Assembly (NCBI GenBank): GCA_947579605.1
Contig: OX388307.1
Coordinates: 7,975,237 to 8,039,236 of the forward strand
DNA from: Athripsodes cinereus
Lineage: Eukaryota > Arthropoda > Insecta > Trichoptera > Leptoceridae
Direction of reading: 5' to 3'
Length of the DNA: 64,000 nucleotides
Below the pieces are notes generated by a model. The model was not told the origin of the DNA. It was given only the letters and a program-made list of their open reading frames with translations, and did not search any database. The translations under genes and the position numbers were made by a program. Positions 32,066 through 41,418 of the stretch are shown here, piece after piece. How positions within the stretch are numbered: position 1 is the first letter of the stretch; each line of letters opens with the position of its first letter.

Positions 32066-35000
32066 TTTACTACACTTAACGACACAAACATGTTCTCTTT
32101 TTATAGATATATATGAGTATATCAACACATTATATTGAAGCTGTATTTATGATTATAATGAAATTAATTATATAACCACAAACTGCACCTGAGTATTAAA
32201 TAAACGCATCGAAAAATAGTGTTAGTGAATCAACGCCTCAACTAGGTCACTGACCACTGTATAAGTAAATTCGTTTGATGTCTGACTTCTTAGAGCTGAT
32301 GTATTTGACACCTGAGATCTATTAAAATTCAACATAATATACCTGTATCATTGATGATGTCTCACACGATAGAAGATGCATTTGAGATATTATAGTAATA
32401 TTATGATGCATAATAATGAGCGCATTATGTGGCACTTATAAAAACAGGTTTGTTGAGTAGATTGAGCCCTTAAGGAAGAAGTTGAGGCTTTGACAGTTCA
32501 TAAAAGATAAGGACGATATAAGTATGCAGAATATGATTCATTACACAGATTAAATTACACTCATTAAATAGAACTAGAATTGCACGGATCATTCAGAATT
32601 CTTAACTAAGGATAAAATTGGTATTATGCTTATTATAAATAAGCTACTGTACTGGGAAATAACGCCGTGAAATGATCTTCTTCTAGTGAGCTTTAGGCAA
32701 AAGTAAAATACTAGGGTTGTATTTATAAGAAAATACATGAAAGCCAATTAGATGAACCGTGTTTTTGTTATTTTACCGAATATGGGCAAAGAGCTTTTGT
32801 CCCCATCGGCTAGATAAATGTTTATATTAAAGGGAAGCTTGATACGTAAGATGCTTTTTTATAGTTGTAAGGTTTCAAAAAACAAGAATGATGTGAATAC
32901 AGTAAAATATTTATTAGTAATTAATTTGTTTTTTTTTTTAATTAATATCACTTTCACATAATACAAATAAAAGCACAAGTTTTATTAAATAAAATATAAT
33001 GGTACACAAATAAAAAAAATAATAACAGAAACATAATTATTTTTCATCAACACCTCAAATGTTAATACATCGAAGTAAAATCAGTAAGCTTAAAATGCTC
33101 GCAACAAAGCTAAGAATGATTGGTTATTTTTCCTGGCACCGAATTCATCCATTTTATTCTTCTTTGAGAAATTTGTAAAAAGAAAAAGTAGATAATTATA
33201 CAGCTTAAATCTGTGAAAAATAATGGGACAGTTTCATATCAACTTTGTTAATAAAAGTCCATAGACTTGCTGATGTGATCATTAAATGTGACAAAAGCAG
33301 TGAAATAATATGCCTTAAACGAATGCTTTCATTTCTATTAATAAAAGTATCTATTCGAAATGATGTCGTCGGTACATTTTATATAGAAAAGAATAGGCGT
33401 AATGAGGAGACTAAATTACAGTCATCGTTCATGCAAATGGTTTGTGATGATAGACCGTAAGACTTTTGTGAGAAAATAGATTCGCCCCCGAGGATAAATT
33501 CTACACCTGAAGATAAACGGCAGTCTTTATGCATCTTTATTATATCATTATTATTGATAAAGGCTTTTGTTCCTCGGTTCCTTTTATTAAAAGCACTCGT
33601 TTGTAGTAGGTTTGTTTGAAAAAGTTTGAATATTTTATAGGATGCGGTGCATGGCATCACGCGCTCTGTCAGCTGAGTTGTGGGTGGAGAGTGGATATTG
33701 TATGTACGTGCTATACACGATGGAGAAATAAGGTATAAGGTGGAGAGGTCGTGAACAGAACACACAACCCGTGGGAGTATTCACCTATCACTAGCCCACC
33801 AAGCCGCAGGGCTGAAGTTTGGATGGACAAACAAGACATACATTTTAACAGAATATTTAACAAGTACACGTTAAACTACAATAAACCTATAATGTTAATA
33901 CTCGTATTACAACTAAACAACTTTACTTAATCAAGCATTATCTTGATAGTAATACAACAATCTTCTGATCATGTAAATAAAAACTCATAAAATACATAGT
34001 TTAAGAAAATTTGATCAAAATACAGATTATTGTCTTGAAAAACGACTTTGCTCTATCATTGTAAAAGAAAGAAAAACAATAAATTGTATTTTGAATGAAG
34101 TACTTTAATATATACACGAGTAGAATAAATTCATTGTGTGCTTTTTTTGCGTCGAAAAAACACAATAATACAATCGATAATCAATTTTGTGTGTATTGTT
34201 TCCTTATCTAAATAGCTTCGATATTGAAATAGACCGCCCACAAGCACAAAGAAATCACAGTTGTTTTTAACAATACTTTATTTTTTAATACCGTATTATT
34301 TCTATTACCGAGATCGTAAACCTCACCGCTTTTGTGAGTAAATTAATCGTAAATTATTCAAATATAGACATAATAACTTATTTATAGCTTGTCAACTATG
34401 GTGGTACATTTACACATACAGTAAAACCACACTTACAATGATAATCAAAGCGCTATAAAAATATTTTTTGTGATATTTGAAAAATAAAATATGACACAAA
34501 TTAAACAATGTTCTTCGTAGGCGGAGGTCGTATTTCTTCACGGAGACAAACACTAAAGAGATGATGCTTACAACTAAAAATAATAATAAAAGAACAAAAT
34601 GTGACAAAGACAAGCAAGAATTATAAAGAGGACAAGTGTGGCGGTATCACGTAAAAGCAACAACCAGTGTATCTTGTTAAAACACATGCTAAAATATGCA
34701 ATAAAAATAACATGTATCATGTTTCCTTTATCCCGCATATCCTTTGGGTAGGTACCTACTTTTACTTCTAGCTAACGCAATAATTTTAATGTGACACTGT
34801 ACATCTTCTTTTGATACCTGTTTTGTGCCTGAAGATATGTGAATTTACTGATGTGGATATATGTTTTTAAATATTTTGATACTAATATATTAAGCAACCT
34901 TATGGGACAAAAATAGTCGACGTGCATTACGAACAGATATAGTTATTCCGAAAAGATTCTGTCTGGAATTCGGTCTTTTTTTTTTGCCTACTTCATATGG

Positions 35001-35620
35001 GAATATGTAGATTTTCAGTTTTAAAATAATTTCCAAGTTTTCTCACCTGAAATTAAAATAAATGTACTTTGCTACTTTCATGTTCAAAGTGATGACTTAT
35101 GAAGTAACTCATTTACACCAACATATACTTAAGTAACTCTCAGAAGGATTATTTTTTCTTATATGTAGTACGTTTAGGAATAAGTTTTTACTTGGTTTGT
35201 TTGTTATGATAATATAATTACTGTTGATAATAATATAAAACATCAAGGAATCCTAACTCTGACACTATAATATGTAAGAGACGTGACGGGCTCTCACAGG
35301 GGACCATAAGATACCTACGTAGCAGAAATCCTTTACATTTTTCTAACATATATGATGTATTTTATCATCATACCACTGCTGACAAATTTGGCACAAAATA
35401 AATTACAACATCAATCATCTAACTCCACCTACACGAGATTATATACACAACAGCATTGTAAGAGAAAACTATTGTAGAAAATATAATATATTGAGAGATA
35501 CATAAATAAAAAACAATTTTCACTAATATTTTTTCTACTTTTAGATCATCATTCAAAAGAGAGTAATTTATCTATCATGAACGTATCCTTGTTGTTCTCT
35601 TGTCACCTCGTGAAATCATT
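32066..35620. other. AT-rich DNA, no gene seen
   Basis: 3.5 kb without recognised elements. Two items deserve mention. A GC-richer segment at about 33620-33820 (minus frame 33379-33765, with STLYLISPSCIARTYN) has no known motif, and its CGGCTTGGTGGGCTAGTG at about 33800 loosely recalls a SINE head. A poly-A/T rich belt lies at 32900-33020. Confidence 0.4.
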
Positions 35621-35949
35621 GTATTGAACAGGGTTTCTCAACAAAGGCGATGGTGCTTTCTTGTGAGTACAGAAAGATTCCAGGGAGGTGGTATAGAACA
35701 CAGAGATAATAGGGGTTGATAATTGCGAGCTTAAAAAACGAGTGTTTTCTCAAAATCCTATACAAAAAATAATTTTCTCAAATTCATACCGTACTAAACC
35801 AAAAATCTTAGGAAAAATTCTTAGTTTTTTTTTTGTATTATAGCGACAAGTTATGCATATAAAAGGTTTACCCTTGTAGGGGCTTATAGATTTCAGTTAT
35901 TTTTAAAAGGACGGTGATCGAAATAAGGTTGAAAAGCTATGGTATAGAG
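35621..35949. mobile_element. Probable hAT-type MITE
   Basis: The left end CAGGGTTTCTCAAC at 35629 and the degenerate right end GGTTGAAAAGCTATG ending at 35941 resemble the CAGxGxTTCTCAAC termini typical of many hAT elements. The flanking octamers GTATTGAA (35621-35628) and GTATAGAG (35942-35949) agree at six of eight positions, as expected for an aged 8-bp hAT TSD. There is no coding capacity in the 313 bp. Confidence 0.5.
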
Positions 35950-36921
35950 TGAATAATAATAATACAATGGATAGTTCTAATAGTAATAATATCTTTTCTC
36001 GCAAATGTTATTTGATAAAACGGCCATAATAATAATATGATGATATGTAGGTAATGTGATATACCCAGCGATGAGATGAAAATGGAATTGTTATTGCAAA
36101 CACGATTTCCTACATTGTGATGTGTGTGTATGTATGCGAAGATTGTTGGATATTACAACGTATTTGTAATTCAAAATTCCGTCGGTGCATAAAAGTGCAA
36201 TCATAAATAGCTTTATCGTCATCCCACAGGCAGAGTTGTATAAATTAAATCGCGGTTTCAGAAAATGTGTAGGTTTAAAAAGCGGAACGGCCCGGTTTTC
36301 ACGGCACACCCAATACAATTTACACGGGGAGAACAGGGCGCTAGTACCAAGGGCAGTGTGGGTGAAAAAAAATCCACACTTCTCAGTTACCGGTTGTTAT
36401 TATTATTATTATTGACAACGAATTTATTTGGTCGAAATGTCGACAGATAAGAATAGATTTATGTTTGTATCAAAAAGTGCGAGATATTATCCTTGTCTTT
36501 AAACACGTGTATGTACGGTTAGCACTAAATACATACTTAACAGTACCACCTAATAATAGCATATTATGTACATATATATTGCGTGCCTTGCCTTGTGTTG
36601 TATTGTTACTACATAAATTCCAACTCAAATAATGAAATTTATTGCCTACTTATACGGCATTGACTCCGAGCTGTATGGAATGGTAAGTGATTGAAATATT
36701 AGTGATGTTATAATAACACCAAACAGCGCAGCCATTAAATCATACGAACAAACGTTGACAAATTATTACGTATTAGGCCTAAACCGAATTATCAAAATAA
36801 TGACGAATCATGGCGTAAAAAGCTTAAAAGCTCGTGTTATACGTCACATCAAAAAAGCTATGTAATAATACATACGACAATATCATTTTATTTATGCTTA
36901 GTAACATACATATACCTATTT
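35950..36921. other. AT-rich DNA with one GC-rich patch
   Basis: At 36270-36390 a GC-richer block (GGAACGGCCCGGTTTTCACG, GGCGCTAGTACC) is open in two frames, but neither has a known motif or convincing splice context. It is followed by a (TTA)n run at 36395-36414. Nothing else is supported. Confidence 0.4.
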
Positions 36922-37029
36922 GGGCTAGTTGGAATAAATCTCGCTATTGCGAACTCTCCTTCTGCATTTTGAATGGATAAAATTAACATTACTTGTCATT
37001 AATGAACAGTAAAGAATAATAAATATACT
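36922..37029 (+). mobile_element. 3' module of a non-LTR element, tail disrupted by LINE-Y
   Basis: GGGCTAGTTGGAATAAATC, TCGCTATTGCGAACTCTCC, then AATGAACAGTAAAGAATAAT. The AATA tail is where the LINE-Y copy at 37030 inserted: the LINE-Y TSD AATAAATATACT is this module's own 3' tail. Confidence 0.75.
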
Positions 37030-37717
37030 GTATGTATGGACGTATGTATGGACGAGTATGTATATTTAGGAAGTTTGTTTGCGAGGGATGGAAGATGCGA
37101 CAAGGATATCGAAAGAAGAAAAGTGGCCGGTGCTAGGATTAACGGTGCACTTCGGCCCATTGTTAGCAATGACAATGTGTCGAACATGGCAAAATTGCTA
37201 GTGCTCAATACGATCCTGGTACCGACACTTATGTATGCAAGCGAAACGTGGACATGGTTGAAGAAGGACGAAAGTGGAATAAATGCTGTGGAGATGAGAT
37301 CGCTGAGGAGGATGGCTGGTAAAACGTTGCGTGATAGAGTGAGGAATGATGATATTAGAAGAATGAATGGATGCAAAAGGAGGGTTGTAGATAGAATGCG
37401 TGTGAATAAATTGAGATGGTTTGGTCATGTGGAACGAATGGAAGAGGAAAGAATGACAAAGAGGATATACTTGGCTAAAAGGAGGGGTGTGAGGTAGCGC
37501 GGGCGTCCGAGAACTACTTGGCTTGAACATGTAGATCAAATTCTCAAGGACGGCCGTGTTTTGAGTAAAAGAAACCGACGTGCGTGCATGAGAAATTGTA
37601 TGATTGTAGAGGAAGCGAAAGAAGTATGTAAGGACAGATCTAATTGGCGTTCCGTTCTCTCTGCCTACCCCACTTGGGATACGGCGTGAGGGAATACATA
37701 GATAGAATAAATATACT
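37018..37717 (+). pseudogene. LINE-Y C-terminal fragment, one nonsense codon, 12-bp TSD
   Basis: The insert is 37030-37705. The frame from about 37042 to the stop at 37687-37689 encodes YVYLGSLFARDGRCDKDIER, LVPTLMYASETWTW, LRRMAGKTLRDRVRNDDIRR, NKLRWFGHVERM and RGRPRTTWLEHV, ending SVLSAYPTWDTA. YLGxxxxxDG...DIxRR and LxYxSETW are landmarks of the region after the RT domain in non-LTR retrotransposons. One in-frame TAG at 37495-37497 replaces the Lys codon seen in the 12.7-kb copy (GVRKRG becomes GVR-stop-RG); otherwise the frame is intact to the end. TSD AATAAATATACT at 37018-37029 and 37706-37717. Confidence 0.93.
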
Positions 37718-37727
37718 TAGATTTTTT

Positions 37728-37845
37728 GCTGCAAGTATCCGTATAACATCACGTATATATTATTAAAGAACTTCAATTCAGGGAAGAGGTACGTCACCCA
37801 TCTTGAATGCCTTACTTTTTATGGCACAGAGAACACGATCTGTCA
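37728..37845 (+). mobile_element. SINE-T fragment
   Basis: GTATCCGTATAACATCACG, CTTCAATTCAGGGAAGAGG, TCACCCATCTTGAATGCC, TGGCACAGAGAAC. The 3' end is missing. It lies ten bases after the LINE-Y copy and is tail-to-tail with the next SINE-T. Confidence 0.65.
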
Positions 37846-37871
37846 AATTTTAGAGTATTATCGCTAGATAT

Positions 37872-38112
37872 CTATCTGTATCCTCAGAATATCTCCCGCA
37901 AGCGGGATAGCCAGCGGACTAATAACATGTTATAAACATAGTTATAAGAATAGTAACTTACAAATAATAACATTCAGATGGGTGTAGTAACTTTTGCCTG
38001 AATTGAAGATTTTAAATGTCTTATAGGTACGTGAAGATACTCAAAAATTTACACGGAAGAGTGGAGATCTATTTTAGCCAGGGAATTCACGGAATTTGGT
38101 AATTTCATAAAA
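37872..38112 (-). mobile_element. SINE-T copy, full length, diverged
   Basis: The minus strand runs from GTGAATTCCCTGGCTAAAAT through CTCCACTCTTCCGTGTAA, TTCAATTCAGGCAAAAG and CACCCATCTGAATG to GGCTATCCCGCTTGCGGGAG at 37890-37910. The last part contains a GC hairpin (CCCGCTTGCGGG) in place of CCCACTTGTGGG. Confidence 0.75.
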
Positions 38113-38639
38113 GAGATAATACTTAGTTCGATCCTTAAATAAATTCTAATATAATATTATAATTAACATAATCATGAGAATATGTAGTTAAGCGATGACA
38201 AGACAATCAGAGATACGTTTAAAGCCAATAGATTAGTAGTAGGTATTAATTAAAATGTTATTAATTTAATATATGATATATTAATAACTGGATATTCATT
38301 TATTTGTTGGTAATATTATATTTAAGTACCTACTTTATAATAATAATATTCAGTTTATGAATAGAATAAGTCTGCAACATGTTAAAATTAACCATTATGA
38401 CAGTTACACAAATTATACAAATATATACAAATACGAAATCAATCAAACACTTCTAGTACCTATAAAAGACATAGGTGTAATAATACGATAAATAATTATA
38501 TATACATAATATTACTGTGAGACATAATATAATGCTAGTACTATAAGACCTGTATTTAGAGATTATCTATATACCAGACAACACGGTGAGTTGCATGCAT
38601 CAAGGATGCCAGCAAAAAATAATACATTTTTGATCTTCT
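38113..38639. other. AT-rich DNA, no gene seen
   Basis: No supported feature. Confidence 0.4.
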
Positions 38640-38757
38640 AATTTAGTTGAAAGATATCTTGTTTCTGTGATAAACTCACCCACAGCACAAAATTATTTGT
38701 ATACGCAAGCTTAGTTTATGCAAGTCTTATTTTGTGCAATAAAGTTAATCATTATTA
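38640..38757 (+). mobile_element. 3' module of a non-LTR element (tail repeat)
   Basis: TTTAGTTGAAAGATATCTTG, TTCTGTGATAAACTCACCC, ACAGCACAAAA, then TTTTGTGCAATAAAGTTAAT. It belongs to the same subfamily as 13268-13377. A SINE-T has inserted immediately downstream. Confidence 0.75.
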
Positions 38758-39040
38758 TATAAGATTTTTACTACTACTACTACTATACCATCACGGCATA
38801 TACCACAAGTGGAGAAGCCAGCAGATCAGCTGCATGTTAGAAACATGCAAACTGTCCTCTTCGTGCCAATATGAAATCAAGACATTCAGGATGGGTGGCA
38901 AGCCTCATCGCTGAATTTAAGATGTAAATTGTCTTATTTTTTTCGAACACCTGCCTTTTACAGGACACTCGAAAACTTACGCAGAAGAGTGGGAGACCAA
39001 TTCTTTACCGGGTGCTCCACGGGATCTATAAGATTTTTAC
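38758..39040 (-). mobile_element. SINE-T reference copy, full length, 14-bp TSD
   Basis: The element is 38772-39026 (255 bp) with TSD TATAAGATTTTTAC at 38758-38771 and 39027-39040. Minus-strand order: GATCCCGTGGAGCACCCGGT (5' end), TCTCCCACTCTTCTGCG, TTTTCGAGTGTCCTGTAAAA, AAATTCAGCGATGAGGCTTG, CACCCATCCTGAATG, GCACGAAGAGGACAG, CATGTTTCTAACATGCAG, GGCTTCTCCACTTGTGG, TATGCCGTGATGGTATAG, (TAG)n. The TSD and tail show retrotransposition. The 3' end matches LINE-Y. No clear tRNA, 7SL or 5S head is seen; TTTTCGAGTGTCC is only weakly B-box-like. Confidence 0.93.
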
Positions 39041-39044
39041 GCTT

Positions 39045-39986
39045 TAATAATCTAAATGTTTTCTTTTTCCGGACTGAAAAGCCGTGGTCTTTAGTGTAAT
39101 TTGTTACCCAAGGTTTCACTCACATCTGTGCGAGGATCTTTATGGGTGAGGATCTGCAAGTTGAGTTGATGAAGAGCATCCGTGATGATGTATGTGCGGC
39201 TTGCAACTATGTGGGTCAGGACGCATGAGTTCCAAACTGGAGTAGATCGGCAGCGGGAGAAATGAGTCTGGCATCTCGCGACTGAAAATTGGAGACTATC
39301 GTTTTTACGTTCAGGATACTGATCATTTACGTGTATTAATTTACACCATATTGTCGAATGAATTTATTTCTAGAAAAAGGATAAAATATATTGTGATTTG
39401 GATAGTCCGTAAAGTTTAGTGGACACATAAGTTTATTATTTTTTTAAATTTTATTATAAGTCATATAATTATTATAATTTTTTAATTGTTTTTATGTTTA
39501 AATGTATTACATTTATCAACCCTGCGCTAATATTATTGCGCTCTAATAAATTGTGAACATGAAATTTCAAATAACGCCTCATTTGTATCCGCACTCCATA
39601 GATTGTATGAAGCTGGTCTGGTCTTGTGTCGGTGGTGCGTGGGACATTCAGCACCACTCAACTCACAGCTTTTCAACTCAGCGTTGTCCACTCTTGTTGC
39701 TTGAGTCCAGTTTCACGCTATTATTATTATTACTATTTAATTTCGCAATGTGATTTAGATTTAAAATATAGAGAGACTAAATGTTTACATCAGACAAATG
39801 GTACAGAACATGAAAAAACTAAGAATCATAAGTTTGTTTCTATAAATTTGTGAATTTGAAATATTATATAGAAAGATATTACCTATACATTTATGGATGT
39901 ATTGTCAACAATCTATGTTGACTTCTTTTTCAATTTCAAATAATCAATTTTCGTTTCGTGGAGTTAAATTGTGAAATAATATTTGC
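39045..39986. other. No gene assigned; two GC-richer patches
   Basis: 39110-39310 (GTGGGTCAGGACGCATGAG, GATCGGCAGCGGGAG) and 39590-39720 (GTCTTGTGTCGGTGGTGCG) are richer in G+C than the background. The second is open in two plus frames but shows no domain and ends in a TTA microsatellite. Identity unknown. Confidence 0.4.
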
Positions 39987-41264
39987 TAATGGGTCATTCC
40001 GTGTCAATTCAACACAATTTTGGGAGATTTTCAGACTTGATGTCTCAGATTTTCATGATTTTTTTTATGCAGCAATATATCATAGACTTGTGAAAAAATA
40101 CCAAATTTCAGCTATGTAGCACAATTATTTTTGAAGTTATTAATTTTTAAAGTTTTCAATTTTTATGAAAAAATCTCATGTCTTGGCACCTTTGGATGCC
40201 TATAGACTGGCAACCAATGATGATATAAACCTGGGAGTGGTCTTATTTTAAAGCGGTTGAATAGGGCTTTACTATGATATGCCACAAGATAGGGGTTAAA
40301 TTATAAAAAAAAAAAAATTAAATTTAAATTTTTCAAAAAATGACAATTTTAAAATTTAAAAAAATTCTCAAAAAAAGTTTGTAATGTCTTAATACATATA
40401 ATAAAATTTTATCATAGGATCTCAATGGGATCAGGAGATACAGGGCTTCAGAAATACACGCATCGTAAAATACACGCAATTTCACGATGCATGCATTTCT
40501 GAAGCCCTGTATCTCCTGATCCCATTGAGATCCCATGATAAAATTTTATTATATGTATTAAGACATTACAAACTTTTTTTGAGAATTTTTTTAAATTTTA
40601 AAATTGACATTTTTTGAAAAATTTAAATTTAATTTTTTTTTTATAATTTAACCCCTATCTTGTGGCATATCATAGTAAAGCCCTATTCAACCGCTTTAAA
40701 ATAAGACCACTCCCAGGTTTATATCATCATTGGTTGCCAGTCTATAGGCATCCAAAGGTGTCAAAACACGCAATATCACGATGCATGCATTTCTGAACCC
40801 CTGTATCTCCTGATCCCATTGAGATCCCATAATAGAATTTTGGCATATGTATCAATACATTACAAACTATTTTTGTCAATTTTTTGGAATTTTAAAAATT
40901 GTCACTTTTTGAAAAATTTAATTTTGAAAATTTAATTGTAAATTATTTTTTTTTCAAGCCGTGACCCCTATCCTGTGGCACATCAGATTAAAGTCCCATT
41001 CAACAGCTTTAAAACGAGACCTCTCCCAGGTTTATATCATCACTGGTTGCCAGTCTATAGGCATCCAAAGGTGCCAAGACTTGAGATTTTTTCATAAAAA
41101 TTGAAAACTTTAAAAATTAATAACTTCAAAAATAATTGTGCTACATAGCTGAAATTTGGTATTTTTTCATAAGTCTATGATATATTGCTGCATAAAAAAA
41201 ATCATGAAAATCTGAGACATCAAGTCTGAATCAGTGTGATGATTTGACACGGAATAACCCTAAT
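39987..41264. mobile_element. Nested foldback element, 1,270 bp, TAAT TSD
   Basis: Terminal inverted repeats GGGTCATTCCGTGTCAA (39991) and TTGACACGGAATAACCC (ends 41260) are flanked by TAAT on both sides (39987-39990, 41261-41264). Outer arms of roughly 190 bp (39991-40182 and about 41078-41260) pair. Inside is a near-perfect 284-bp palindrome, 40183-40466 against 40483-40766, with a 16-bp loop. A third arm, 40767-41080, is a direct repeat of the right inner arm but visibly more diverged, and it begins with ACGCAATATCACGATG, i.e. part of the central loop. No transposase frame exists; short frames inside are AT-driven. Termini and 4-bp TSD class it as a non-autonomous cut-and-paste element; superfamily not determined. 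Confidence 0.88.
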
Positions 41265-41283
41265 AATAATTCGTCTACCAATA

Positions 41284-41418
41284 CCATCAATTCAGCGATA
41301 AGGAATTTCACCTATCGCGACTGACTAAATTTTTATATGCATAGAAAGGAAAAATAGATGCAACAAGCCTGCTGACTATTCCCCTAGTGGGTCATGCCGT
41401 GATGGTATAGAAATAGAT
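41284..41418 (+). mobile_element. SINE-T 3' half
   Basis: TCAATTCAGCGATAAGG, CCTGCTGACTATTCCCCTAG, then TCATGCCGTGATGGTATAG and an AAATAGATAA tail. The 5' part is absent; the foldback element ends only 24 bp upstream and may have inserted near the break. Confidence 0.8.

Noticed and set aside
32220..32300. Another SINE-T copy
   Set aside because: CAACTAGGTCACTGACCACT only loosely resembles the 3' region of the 29.1-kb copy; no other diagnostic block is present.
33379..33765. 128-codon minus-strand frame as a gene
   Set aside because: No domain, no convincing splice context, and only part of it has raised G+C. The evidence does not separate it from chance.
37198..37539. Minus-strand frames opposite the 37-kb LINE-Y copy
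   Set aside because: Antisense shadows; the plus-strand frame carries the recognised motifs.
40333..40536. Minus-strand frame inside the 40-kb element, as a possible transposase
   Set aside because: It is generated by the palindrome and AT-rich arms, has no catalytic motif and is far too short.
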